The notes under the pieces: model-generated | The model's input: the letters and a program-made list of their open reading frames with translations, nothing else | Databases searched by the model: none | Told to the model about the DNA's origin: nothing | From: an uncultured Sphingomonadales bacterium | Lineage (GTDB): Bacteria; Pseudomonadota; Alphaproteobacteria; Sphingomonadales; Sphingomonadaceae | NCBI GenBank assembly: GCA_937898535.1 | Contig: CALDKP010000161.1 | Span: forward strand, 1-31,034 | Reading direction: 5' to 3' | DNA: 31,034 nucleotides | Shown here: piece after piece, positions 19,967 through 27,462 of the stretch | How the letters are laid out: the number at the start of each line of letters is the position of its first letter | How positions within the stretch are numbered: position 1 is the first letter of the stretch | Made by a program: the position numbers and the translations under genes

Positions 19967-20512
19967 ATGACCGCAGAACACACCACCCCCGGCCCGCAGC
20001 GCGAACGCAAGCAGGTTGTCCCGCTTGGCTCTACCGGCGTCGTCGAGCCTGAAAAGCCCAAGATGCAGGCACCGGCCCCGGCCCCGCAGAAGGAAGTCAC
20101 GATCGAAACAGCCGATGGTCCAGTCACGCGCAGGCGTCGGGCGAGCGTCGGCGGGTTCAGCTTGAAGCTGTCCGCGACCACTCGCCCCGGCTTCACGCGC
20201 CGCTGGTTCAACGATGATGGCAACCGTATTGCAGACGCCCACGATTTGGGCTATGATCACGTCACCGAAGAAGGGATCACGTCATCGGACCCTTCGTCTC
20301 GCATTTCTCGCTTGGTAGGCACAAAAGCGAATGGCGAGCCTCTCCGCGCTTACCTGATGGAAACCCCTGACGAGCTGTTTGCCGAGGGCGTTGCTGAAAA
20401 GGAAGCCCGCAACCGTCTGGTTGATGATGCCATCACCGCCGGTCGCGATTCCACCGGCCAGATGACGCACAGCGAAACATATGGCCAGGGTTCGATCCAG
20501 CGGGATCGTTAG
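19967..20512 (+). CDS. Hypothetical head-cluster protein, 181 aa
   Basis: Unrecognised protein between scaffold and capsid genes. About 50 residues of disordered, Pro/Gln/Lys-rich sequence precede a basic folded part (RASVGGFSLKLSATTRPGFT, RRWFNDDGNRIADAHDLGYD) and a helical Glu-rich C-terminus. The segment GFxxRWxND followed by AxxxGY recalls capsid-associated proteins in podoviruses with this gene order. AAGGA precedes the ATG. Probably a minor virion or assembly protein. Confidence 0.75.
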   Translation: MTAEHTTPGPQRERKQVVPLGSTGVVEPEKPKMQAPAPAPQKEVTIETADGPVTRRRRASVGGFSLKLSATTRPGFTRRWFNDDGNRIADAHDLGYDHVTEEGITSSDPSSRISRLVGTKANGEPLRAYLMETPDELFAEGVAEKEARNRLVDDAITAGRDSTGQMTHSETYGQGSIQRDR

Positions 20513-20520
20513 GCTGCTTT

Positions 20521-20559
20521 GATAGGCACCTTCGGTCCCCGTGACAAAGGGTGCCTATC
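20521..20559 (+). promoter_or_regulatory. Hairpin abutting the start codon of the capsid accessory gene
   Basis: GATAGGCACC (20521-20530) pairs perfectly with GGTGCCTATC (20550-20559); the loop is 19 bases. The 3' arm ends one base before the ATG at 20560 and covers part of the AAAGGGTG ribosome site. It could restrain translation or slow transcription; there is no U-run for a terminator. Confidence 0.65.
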
Positions 20560-21144
20560 ATGGCGAACGCGAATTTTCCGAGGGGCCTTGTCCCTCAGCG
20601 CGGGACATACGGCCAGTATGTGACCGGCAATCTCGAACATTTCATCCACGACAGCGGCGACAGCACCGCTCTTTATGTTGGCGATCCGGTCAAGATCACC
20701 GGCACCAACTACACCCTGAACAACCAGAGCCTGCCGGGCATCACCCGCGCATCGACTGGCGATGTGATGGACGGCGTGATCGTTGCGATCCTGCCCGACA
20801 GCCGCGACAGCCTGCCCTATGTGGCAGCATCCACGTCGCGTATCGTGATGGTCGATACGGACCCCAACAGCCTCTACGAGGTGCAGGACACCAACAGCGG
20901 CACGGCCCTGACCGACGCTGCCGTGGGCCTCAACGTCAACTTCGTGGGCAGCGGCGGCAACGCGACCTATGGCTGGTCGGCGGTCACTCTCGACAACACG
21001 ACCGAAGCCACCACCAACACCCTCGATCTGAAAATCATGGGTATCGTCAACCGTGCTGACAATGCGTCGGGCGACACCGGGCCTGCAAAGTTCCTGGTTC
21101 GCATCAACCGCCATCGTCTCGCCAACCAGATCGCGGGGGTCTAA
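20560..21144 (+). CDS. Head accessory / decoration-like protein
   Basis: A 194-residue protein directly before the major capsid gene. The start MANANFPRGLVPQR is a signature I recall from podovirus head proteins; the rest is beta-rich (ALYVGDPVKITGTNYTL, TRASTGDVMDGVIVAIL, YEVQDTNSGTALTDAAVGLN) and ends in FLVRINRHRLANQIAGV. It resembles capsid-associated or decoration proteins that sit on the shell, although its exact role is not established. An in-frame GTG at 20551 lies inside the hairpin; the ATG at 20560 fits the family start. Confidence 0.75.
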   Translation: MANANFPRGLVPQRGTYGQYVTGNLEHFIHDSGDSTALYVGDPVKITGTNYTLNNQSLPGITRASTGDVMDGVIVAILPDSRDSLPYVAASTSRIVMVDTDPNSLYEVQDTNSGTALTDAAVGLNVNFVGSGGNATYGWSAVTLDNTTEATTNTLDLKIMGIVNRADNASGDTGPAKFLVRINRHRLANQIAGV

Positions 21145-21147
21145 TCC

Positions 21148-22056
21148 ATGAGCACGATCACAACCGGCCAAATCGCCAAGCTTCTGTGGCCCGGCCTCAA
21201 CGCGCGCTGGGGTGCCTCCTACACGGAGCACCCGCGCGAATATACCGACCTTGTCGATGTGGAATCGTCCGACAAAGCCTATGAGGAAGATCAGGAAATG
21301 ACCGGCTTCGGTCTGGCCCCGATCAAGCCACAGGGTCAGTCGGTCGTCTATGATACGGCGCAGCAGGGGTTGACCTCTCGCTATACCCATATCGCCTATG
21401 CCCTTGGCTTCATCATCACGCATGAAGCGCTCAAGGACAATCTCTATGAGAAGATCGGGATGCAGCGGACGGGCAGCCTTGCCTTCTCGATGCGCCAGAC
21501 CAAGGAAAATGTCGTCGCCAACCTGTATAACCGGGCCTTCAATGGCTCGTACAACGGCGCGGACGGCACGACCATGATCTCGACCGCTCACCCGACTCTG
21601 GTGGGCAATCAGTCGAACCGCCTGGCCGTTGACGCGGACCTGTCGGAGGCGTCGCTGGAGGACATCTGCATCCAGATCGCGCAGGCGCAGAACGCACGCG
21701 GCATGAAGATCGCGATCATGCCCAAGTCGCTGCATATCCCGGTGAACCTCATGTTTGAGGCGACCCGGATCTTGAAGTCGATCAACCAGAACGACACGGC
21801 GAACAATGCCGTCAACGCGATCCGCTCAATGGGCCTGTTCCCTGACGGCGCGAAGGTGAACCACTATTTCACCGATCCCGACGCATGGTTCGTTCGCACC
21901 AACGCACCGGAAGGCGTCAAGCTGTTCCAGCGCGAGGAAGCGGCGTTCGAACAGGATGGCGACTTCGATACGTCGAACCTGAAATACAAGGCGTATGAGC
22001 GCTATTCGACCGGGTGGACCGACTTCCGCGCGGTCTACGGCACGCAGGGCGCGTAA
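21148..22056 (+). CDS. Major capsid protein
   Basis: A 302-residue major head protein of the HK97-fold group related to Mu gpT-like coat proteins. Recognisable blocks: LLWPGLNARWGASYTEHPRE (about 12-31), GFGLAPIKPQGQSVVYD, QQGLTSRYTHIAYALGFIIT (about 73-92), AFSMRQTKENVVANLYNRAF and the C-terminal DPDAWFVRTNAPEGVKLF with YSTGWTDFRAVYG. It ends shortly before a strong intrinsic terminator. Its folding is the likely task of the phage GroES, and the scaffold is encoded three genes upstream. Confidence 0.93.
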   Translation: MSTITTGQIAKLLWPGLNARWGASYTEHPREYTDLVDVESSDKAYEEDQEMTGFGLAPIKPQGQSVVYDTAQQGLTSRYTHIAYALGFIITHEALKDNLYEKIGMQRTGSLAFSMRQTKENVVANLYNRAFNGSYNGADGTTMISTAHPTLVGNQSNRLAVDADLSEASLEDICIQIAQAQNARGMKIAIMPKSLHIPVNLMFEATRILKSINQNDTANNAVNAIRSMGLFPDGAKVNHYFTDPDAWFVRTNAPEGVKLFQREEAAFEQDGDFDTSNLKYKAYERYSTGWTDFRAVYGTQGA

Positions 22057-22062
22057 TCGGTT

Positions 22063-22096
22063 GGGGCGGGTTGGAAGTGCCCGCCCCTTCCTTTTT
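22063..22096 (+). terminator. Intrinsic terminator after the capsid gene
   Basis: GGGGCGGG (22063-22070), nine-base loop, CCCGCCCC (22080-22087), then TTCCTTTTT. This is a standard rho-independent terminator six bases after the capsid stop; partial readthrough would feed the tail genes. Confidence 0.9.
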
Positions 22097-22130
22097 GTGA
22101 CGGGCATCCCCCGACTAGGAGACTAGACAC

Positions 22131-22541
22131 ATGGCAAAGACGACATTCCGCAATTCCGTCCGCGTGGCAGGCGCATCGCGCACCAGCTGGGCCGGTGTTC
22201 CCGTGCTGGTCATGAAGGCCAGCTTCGATCCCACGTCCGCGACGCAGATTCTGCTTGGCACCCTTCCCGCTGGCTCAATCCCGCTTGGCGTTCAGTCGCT
22301 GGGCGGCGCGACGGGCGGCACGAACCCGACCGTCGATATTGGCACGGTGGCAAGCAATGCCGGTATCGCCAACGAGGCGGACGCCGACACGCTCACGCTG
22401 ACCTACGCAACCGGCGCTCTGACCGGCGTGCCGCTCACCGTTGACACGCCGATTTACGGCAAGGTCGGCGCGTCTGCCGCGACTGGTGGCACCACGACCG
22501 TGCTGATCAGCTACATCTTCAACGACAACGGCAAGCAGTAA
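22131..22541 (+). CDS. Hypothetical structural protein, 136 aa
   Basis: First gene after the terminator. Small Gly/Thr/Ala-rich beta protein (AGVPVLVMKASFDPTSATQI, LTYATGALTGVPLTVDTP) of the composition usual for head decoration or minor virion proteins; the ending ISYIFNDNGKQ is polar. GGAG lies ten bases before the ATG within the direct repeat GACTAG-GA-GACTAG. No family identified. Confidence 0.7.
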   Translation: MAKTTFRNSVRVAGASRTSWAGVPVLVMKASFDPTSATQILLGTLPAGSIPLGVQSLGGATGGTNPTVDIGTVASNAGIANEADADTLTLTYATGALTGVPLTVDTPIYGKVGASAATGGTTTVLISYIFNDNGKQ

Positions 22542-22552
22542 GGAGCGCTGAC

Positions 22553-22666
22553 ATGACGACCGCGAAAAAGGACGCCAAGAAGCTGACCGACGCTGAAAAG
22601 TTGGCGGCGCTGATCGAACTGGCAAAGGCCAATGGCTGGACCATCCCCAAGGAACTGGAGGACTGA
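22553..22666 (+). CDS. Lys-rich peptide, 37 aa
   Basis: MTTAKKDAKKLTDAEKLAAL and IELAKANGWTIPKELED: a basic N-terminal arm and a single helix. AAGGAG stands eight bases in front and its stop is three bases before the next start, so translation is likely. The GWxIP-KEL ending resembles short phage capsid-cluster proteins; role unknown. Confidence 0.6.
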   Translation: MTTAKKDAKKLTDAEKLAALIELAKANGWTIPKELED

Positions 22667-22668
22667 CC

Positions 22669-22914
22669 ATGGCGGGCCGCGCATATAAGGACATATCCGG
22701 CGCGCATGACGCCGTGGCGGTGACGCCAAGCGACAGCACCGTCATCCCCGGCACGCGCGGCTTGTATGTGGGCGTTTCCGGCGACATTTCGGTACGCATG
22801 GTCAGCGGCAACACAGTGCTGTTGAAGTCGGTCGCTGTCGGCATCCTTCCGGTTCAGGTGGACAAGATCAATTCCACCAGCACCACCGCGACCAATATTC
22901 TCGCGCTCTACTGA
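22669..22914 (+). CDS. Spike base protein, RCAP_rcc01079-like
   Basis: An 81-residue protein of the type annotated as spike base protein in the gene transfer agent of Rhodobacter capsulatus, where it carries head spikes. Matching features: AVAVTPSDSTVIPGTRGLYV (15-34), GDISVRMVSGN, VGILPVQVDKI and the ending TTATNILALY. The protein is all-beta and the family length fits. It could be a capsid-vertex base for receptor-binding fibres. GGAGG stands before the ATG. Recognition is from memory of the family pattern, not from a search. Confidence 0.72.
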   Translation: MAGRAYKDISGAHDAVAVTPSDSTVIPGTRGLYVGVSGDISVRMVSGNTVLLKSVAVGILPVQVDKINSTSTTATNILALY

Positions 22915-23150
22915 TGGCGAAATACGGCTCTCCCGGCGCGAATGCAATTTGCGATGCCAGTGGTTTCAAGGTGAAGCTGTCGGCTCTCGTGCGGCAGTGG
23001 GATGGCGCGCTCGTCGATAGGCGTTTTGTAGATCGCAGGAATCAGCAAGACTTCGTGCGTGGCGTTCCTGACAAGCAGGCGCTTCCCTATTCGCGCCCGG
23101 AAGCGCCGGACAATTTTCTTGTAGGGACCGTTCGTCCAGAGGATTTGTAA
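22914..23150 (+). CDS. Small conserved virion-cluster protein, 78 aa
   Basis: Starts MAKYGSPGANAICDASGFKV and continues LSALVRQWDGALVDRRFVDR, then RPEAPDNFLVGTVRPEDL. I recall such proteins (ICDxxGFK, W-G, PxDF) in tail or head-closure clusters of podoviruses and siphoviruses; the Cys may be part of a small metal or disulfide site. One-base overlap with the upstream stop (TGATG). Function unknown. Confidence 0.72.
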   Translation: MAKYGSPGANAICDASGFKVKLSALVRQWDGALVDRRFVDRRNQQDFVRGVPDKQALPYSRPEAPDNFLVGTVRPEDL

Positions 23151-23858
23151 ATGACTGTCAGCGCTGTAACGACCGCCAGCTTTTCCCTGAATGAGCTGAT
23201 CCGTGAAGCGTTTGACGTGATCGGGGTTGGCTCCGAGGGTGAGGCTGTCTCTGCGGACATGTATCGCCGGGCAAAATCGTCCGCCATGCTGATGACGCTA
23301 TCCTTCAATGCCATGGATGACCTGTGGCGGCGGACGCTGCGGACGGTCACGCCGGTCTCAGGACAGGCAGCCTATACGCTGGAGCCAAAGCCCATGCGCG
23401 TCCTGTCGGCCCGCAGGAAGCAGCTGACCGGCGGATATGAGACGCCGATGACGGAATGGTCGCGGCAGGAATATCTGGACATGCCCAACAAGACCAGCAG
23501 TCCATCGACGCCGGTCAATTTCTACTATGACCCGCAGCGCGATACCGGCGTGCTGTATCTCTGGCCGGTGCCATCATCGACCGTCGCCAGCCAGATCAGC
23601 GTCATTATCGATGAATTGCGGCCCATGTTTCTGATGGACGCCAGCAATGACACGCTCGACATGCCGGCCGAGTGGCAGGAAACATGGGTCATGAATCTCG
23701 CCAAGCGGTTGAAGCTGAAATACCCGGTCAACGACCCCGGCCTTGACGCCAAGGTCGATGAACTGGCGGACACGCTGTTTGCCCGCTTGAAGGCATGGGA
23801 CAATGAGCCTGCCTCGATCTTCCTCCAGCCCGATAATTGGGGCGCGCCATGGCGCTGA
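23151..23858 (+). CDS. Tail accessory factor, P22 gp4-like
   Basis: A 235-residue head-to-tail connector protein. In P22 gp4 binds under the portal after packaging and starts closing the head. Features that support this: SLNELIREAFDVIGVGSEGE (12-31), RRAKSSAMLMTLSFNAMDDL (39-58), TPVSGQAAYTLEP, YLWPVPSSTVASQISVIIDE (about 135-154), DMPAEWQETWVMNLAKRLK and a helical C-terminus. The place directly before a gp10-like gene matches P22 order. The stop lies 10 bases inside the next gene. Confidence 0.85.
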   Translation: MTVSAVTTASFSLNELIREAFDVIGVGSEGEAVSADMYRRAKSSAMLMTLSFNAMDDLWRRTLRTVTPVSGQAAYTLEPKPMRVLSARRKQLTGGYETPMTEWSRQEYLDMPNKTSSPSTPVNFYYDPQRDTGVLYLWPVPSSTVASQISVIIDELRPMFLMDASNDTLDMPAEWQETWVMNLAKRLKLKYPVNDPGLDAKVDELADTLFARLKAWDNEPASIFLQPDNWGAPWR

Positions 23859-25210
23859 GGCAGGTCAGGCCAGCCCTGCAATACAGCGAAGGGCGTTCAA
23901 AGCCATGGTCTGGCGCGCGGCTGGTCAACGCCTTCTCCGAAAAGGCCGATGGCGACAAGCAGGGCGACTTCGCTGTCATGGCGGTGCCGGGCCTGGTGGC
24001 ATTCGCAAGCCTGCCGGAAGGTCCGGTGCGCGGCACCCATGTCATGGGCGGCATGGCTTATGCCGTCTCTGGCACGGGGTTGTATCTGATCCTGTCGGAC
24101 GGCAGCTATCAGCGCCTTGGGACCATCCAAGGCGACGGGGTTGTGCGCATGGCCGACAACGGGAGCCAGCTTGGTATCGCTGCGAATGGCGTTGCCTATG
24201 TCTGGTCGGACGGGGCGCTTGTTACGCCGGATGGTTTGCACGCTGTTACCGACATCGCCTATATTGATGGCTATTTCCTCTGGTCTCTCAGGGAGAGCGC
24301 GCAGCTCGCCTATTCCGCGATCAACAATGGAACGGTCTATGACGGCCTGGACATCATATCGGCGGAGGGTTCGCCAGACGGTATTGTCGGCATCATAGCC
24401 AATCATCGCGAACTGCTGATATTCGGCGGGAACAGCATCGAGATATTCTATAACAGCGGCGGAGCTGACAACGCATTCGAGCGGCAGGGCAATGCGTTTA
24501 TCGAGCGCGGGGCATTTGATCGCGATAGCATCTGCAAGGTGGACAACAGCGTCCATTTCATGGGTGACGACCGGATCATCTACAGGCTGGACGGCTATTC
24601 CCCGATCAGGATCAGCACGCACGCGATCGAATATCATCTGGGCGATGCGACGTTTGCGCAGGCGTTCAGCTATACGCAGGAGGGTCATAAATTCTATTGC
24701 CTGACCGTCGATAGCGGCACCTTCTGCTATGATATGGCAACGGGCGCATGGCACGAGCGCCGGTCATGGAGCCGCACCAGCTATCGCGCGGGGTCATCCA
24801 TGACCGTCTATGGCAAGACGCTGCTAGGCGACAATGCCAGCGGCAAAATCTATTATCCCGATCTGGACGTAAACACGGAGGATGGCGCGATCATCAAGGT
24901 GGAGATCGACCTTCCCACGCTGGAAGCGTCCCGCCAGCGCGTCACGATGTACCAGTTCGAAGCCTATTTCGAGACCGGCGTGGGCCTGAATGATGGGCAA
25001 GGCTCTGACCCGCAAATCATGCTGCGCTACAGCGATGATGGCGGGCGCACATGGTCCAACGAGATATGGCGTTCGCTGGGCAGGATCGGTGAATACCGCA
25101 CACGCGCCATATGGCGGTCACTTGGCCAGTTCCGACAAAGATCGATGCAACTGGTCATCACCGACGCGGTGCGCAAGTTCGCCATCGGCTATTATGTGGA
25201 CATCCGCTGA
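23849..25210 (+). CDS. Packaged-DNA stabilisation protein, P22 gp10-like
   Basis: A 453-residue tail hub protein; in P22 gp10 binds gp4 and plugs the head with the tail needle. The sequence is beta-propeller-like, with repeated Gly-rich strands: MAVPGLVAFASLPEGPVRG, GTGLYLILSDGSYQRLGTIQ, GIAANGVAYVWSDGALVTPD, LLIFGGNSIEIFYNSGG and ALTDEE-free C-terminal part GGRTWSNEIWRSLGRIGEY, which is typical of the gp10 family. MALRQVRPALQYSEGRSKPW (start at 23849) is a characteristic N-terminus. No ribosome site is obvious because it overlaps the gp4-like gene. Confidence 0.88.
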   Translation: MALRQVRPALQYSEGRSKPWSGARLVNAFSEKADGDKQGDFAVMAVPGLVAFASLPEGPVRGTHVMGGMAYAVSGTGLYLILSDGSYQRLGTIQGDGVVRMADNGSQLGIAANGVAYVWSDGALVTPDGLHAVTDIAYIDGYFLWSLRESAQLAYSAINNGTVYDGLDIISAEGSPDGIVGIIANHRELLIFGGNSIEIFYNSGGADNAFERQGNAFIERGAFDRDSICKVDNSVHFMGDDRIIYRLDGYSPIRISTHAIEYHLGDATFAQAFSYTQEGHKFYCLTVDSGTFCYDMATGAWHERRSWSRTSYRAGSSMTVYGKTLLGDNASGKIYYPDLDVNTEDGAIIKVEIDLPTLEASRQRVTMYQFEAYFETGVGLNDGQGSDPQIMLRYSDDGGRTWSNEIWRSLGRIGEYRTRAIWRSLGQFRQRSMQLVITDAVRKFAIGYYVDIR

Positions 25211-25929
25211 TGGTGTCGTCGGTCATCAACCCGCCCAACACGGCGCTGGTGGACAGCAACGGTCGCGTCACGCCGGAATGGTATCGCTATTTCGTGTCGA
25301 TCATCCGCGATCTTCTGGCAGGCACGCGCGGGCTTGAGGAAGTGCTGCTGAGCGCGACCGGGGTGGTGACGGACTATGGTGACGACACAACGCCTGACTT
25401 GCTCGGGATGGCCGTCGCGCCGGAAAACGCGCCCGACATGCTCCCGCCCGTTCAGGTGCCATATGCTGCCGAAGATAGCCTGCCCTCCGTGACTCACGCA
25501 CAGGTGAATGTCGATGAAACTCCAGGCCTCATCGAGCAGACAGGGTTTGACAGCTTCACAAAGCGGGCGATGGGCGTGGCGAACGCCACCGATGTTTTGA
25601 CGCGCGCCGATGGGGATGGCCGCTACATCATCGGCGGTGGCGCGGTATCGGCGAATATCAGGCAGGTCACGTCATCACCCACCCTTGCGGCGGATGACCA
25701 TACGCTGCTTTGTGACGCGACTGGCGGCGCGATCACTGTGGCGCTGCCGAGCGCGGCGTCGAGCGCGAAACGGATATTAACGATCAAGAAGGTCGATGCA
25801 GGCATCAACGCGGTCACGATCGACCCCAATGGCGCGGAATTGATCGACGGTGCTGCGTCTCTTTCGCTTTTGACGCAATGGCAGGCAATTATGATCCAGT
25901 GCGATGGCGCTGCGTGGTTTGTGATTTAG
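25210..25929 (+). CDS. Virion appendage protein, 239 aa
   Basis: N-terminal block NPPNTALVDSNGRVTPEWYR (8-27) and the following helix are known from phage proteins encoded behind gp10-like genes. The C-terminal domain (about 160-239: DDHTLLCDATGGAITVALPS, then KVDAGINAVTIDPNGAELID, and TQWQAIMIQCDGAAWFVI) is a common beta domain at the end of phage fibre and baseplate proteins. The middle is linker-like. Probably a tail fibre or needle-associated protein. ATG shares one base with the upstream stop; a longer upstream frame is rejected. Confidence 0.78.
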   Translation: MVSSVINPPNTALVDSNGRVTPEWYRYFVSIIRDLLAGTRGLEEVLLSATGVVTDYGDDTTPDLLGMAVAPENAPDMLPPVQVPYAAEDSLPSVTHAQVNVDETPGLIEQTGFDSFTKRAMGVANATDVLTRADGDGRYIIGGGAVSANIRQVTSSPTLAADDHTLLCDATGGAITVALPSAASSAKRILTIKKVDAGINAVTIDPNGAELIDGAASLSLLTQWQAIMIQCDGAAWFVI

Positions 25930-25939
25930 GAGGAAGAGC

Positions 25940-26281
25940 ATGGCACTTAGCCCGAAGCGACTGATCGGTGCGACCCTGACGACATCGGCGGCGGTCTATT
26001 ACACCGCGACCGAGCCGGTGACGACCCGGATCGACACCTTGAGCGTGTGCAATTACTCGGCATCACCCGCGACATTCTCGCTGTACATCGTACCGAAGTC
26101 AGGCTCCCCGGACACAAGCAACATCGTCGTCAAGGATCGGTCGATCGCTGCGGGCGGCGCGGGGCGTGTGCTGGAGGCGTTCGGGCAATGGGTTCCGCCT
26201 GGCGGCACGATCCAGATGGTGGCCTCTGCCGGGTCAGCCATAACCGTCACAGCATCGGGCATTGAGCAGACCTCGATTTAA
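25940..26281 (+). CDS. Small virion protein, 113 aa
   Basis: MALSPKRLIGATLTTSAAVY, YTATEPVTTRIDTLSVCNYS and SLYIVPKSGSPDTSNIVVKD make a compact beta-sandwich-like domain that I recall as a small structural protein widespread in tailed phages, often beside fibre genes. AGGAGGAA precedes the ATG. It may cap fibres or decorate the capsid. Confidence 0.75.
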   Translation: MALSPKRLIGATLTTSAAVYYTATEPVTTRIDTLSVCNYSASPATFSLYIVPKSGSPDTSNIVVKDRSIAAGGAGRVLEAFGQWVPPGGTIQMVASAGSAITVTASGIEQTSI

Positions 26282-26337
26282 TGCTATCGAAGGAGCGGGG
26301 CGCTTCTGCGCTGATGGCATGATCGGGCCATCGTCCA

Positions 26338-26378
26338 TCTCAGACAACGATCTTCGGCTTCAACCGGGTTGTCTGAGA
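26338..26378 (+). promoter_or_regulatory. Hairpin just before the sulfotransferase-GNAT gene
   Basis: TCTCAGACAAC (26338-26348) and GTTGTCTGAGA (26368-26378) form a perfect 11-bp stem with a 19-base loop. It ends four bases before the ATG at 26383, with no ribosome site in between. No U-run follows. The geometry is like that of the hairpin at 20521-20559. Confidence 0.7.
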
Positions 26379-26382
26379 CTAT

Positions 26383-27462
26383 ATGATCGAACGTCCCCCA
26401 TTTGTGATTTTTGCGTTGCCGCGGTCCAGAACCGCTTGGCTCTCGCATTTCCTGTCTTATGGGGAATGGCTCTGCGGTCACGATGAAACGCGGCACATGC
26501 GCAGCCTCGGTGATGTGGCGGCGTGGTTTTCTCAGCCGTGCACCGGGGCCATTGAAACAGCTGCATCCCCATGGTGGCGTCTGCTGCCGTCAATAGCCCC
26601 GGACGCCCGTGTCGTTGTTGTCCGCCGTCCCGTCGATGATGTGGTGGAAAGCCTGCTTAAACTGCCCGGCTGCGCGTTCGATGCCGGTAATCTGCGCACC
26701 AAAATGCAGATGCTTGATCGCAAACTGGCGCAGATTGCCAAGCGCATTCCCGGCGCTTTGGAGGTTCAATTTGCGGACCTCGACAGCGAGGAGACGTGCG
26801 CGGCCATCTTTGAACATTGCCTGCCGTATCGGCATGATCATGCGCGCTGGGCATCGCTCGCGCCGGTCAATATCCAGATCAACATGCCCGCGCTGGTCCG
26901 CTACTGCCAAGCCTACGCGCCCGCCATTGAAAAGCTTGCGTCGATCGCAACGCACAAGGTCCGCACCATGCTTGCCGCACGCAGGAACGCGGTTTGCGAA
27001 GGCATGTCCTTTCAGAGCGAGGGTTTTGATGAATGGCTTGCCGGGGCGCAACGCCTTTTGGCCGAGCATCATGTGCAGATTGGTGAAGCGCCGGACAACT
27101 GGCGCAACAAGAATATCCCGCTGCTGCGCGCAATGGATGAGGCTGGCCTAATGCAAATCACAACCGCGCGCTCAAATGGGCGGATGTTTGGATATTTGAT
27201 GACCTTGTTCGCGCCATCACTCGCAGCAGAAGGCGTGCTTACAGCGGTCAATACCGCATTTTTTGCTGATCCCGAACACCCTGGAGTGGGCATGAAGCTG
27301 CAACGGTCTGCCTTGGCTTCCTTCAAGGAGCGTGGTGTGTCGGAAGTCTTGTGGGAAACCAACACAGTCGGCGGCGGCGGGCGTATCGGTTCCATATACC
27401 GAAGGTTGGGTGCAGAGGAAAAAGGCTCTGTCTACCGGCTCCGACTGGCGGAGGCGGCGTAA
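26383..27462 (+). CDS. Sulfotransferase-like / GNAT acetyltransferase fusion
   Basis: A 359-residue two-domain enzyme. Residues 1 to about 200 look like a sulfotransferase: FALPRSRTAWLSHFL (10-24) is the 5'-phosphosulfate-binding loop that grips PAPS, and VVVVRRPVDDVVESLLKLP (about 76-94) is the 3'-phosphate-binding motif with its Arg and Ser. Residues about 240-359 look like a GNAT fold: NGRMFGYLMTLFAP, VNTAFFADPEHPGVGMKLQR (motif A, with the G-V-G acetyl-CoA loop) and VLWETNTVGG, ending RRLGAEEKGSVYRL. The gene lies among virion genes, where GNAT genes are common in P22-like phages. Possible targets are virion proteins or host surface glycans; neither is shown by sequence. A hairpin precedes the start and no ribosome site is seen. 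Confidence 0.75.
   Translation: MIERPPFVIFALPRSRTAWLSHFLSYGEWLCGHDETRHMRSLGDVAAWFSQPCTGAIETAASPWWRLLPSIAPDARVVVVRRPVDDVVESLLKLPGCAFDAGNLRTKMQMLDRKLAQIAKRIPGALEVQFADLDSEETCAAIFEHCLPYRHDHARWASLAPVNIQINMPALVRYCQAYAPAIEKLASIATHKVRTMLAARRNAVCEGMSFQSEGFDEWLAGAQRLLAEHHVQIGEAPDNWRNKNIPLLRAMDEAGLMQITTARSNGRMFGYLMTLFAPSLAAEGVLTAVNTAFFADPEHPGVGMKLQRSALASFKERGVSEVLWETNTVGGGGRIGSIYRRLGAEEKGSVYRLRLAEAA

Noticed and set aside
20509..21735. 408-codon minus-strand frame over the capsid genes
   Set aside because: Antisense to two recognised head genes; a GC-rich third-position shadow.
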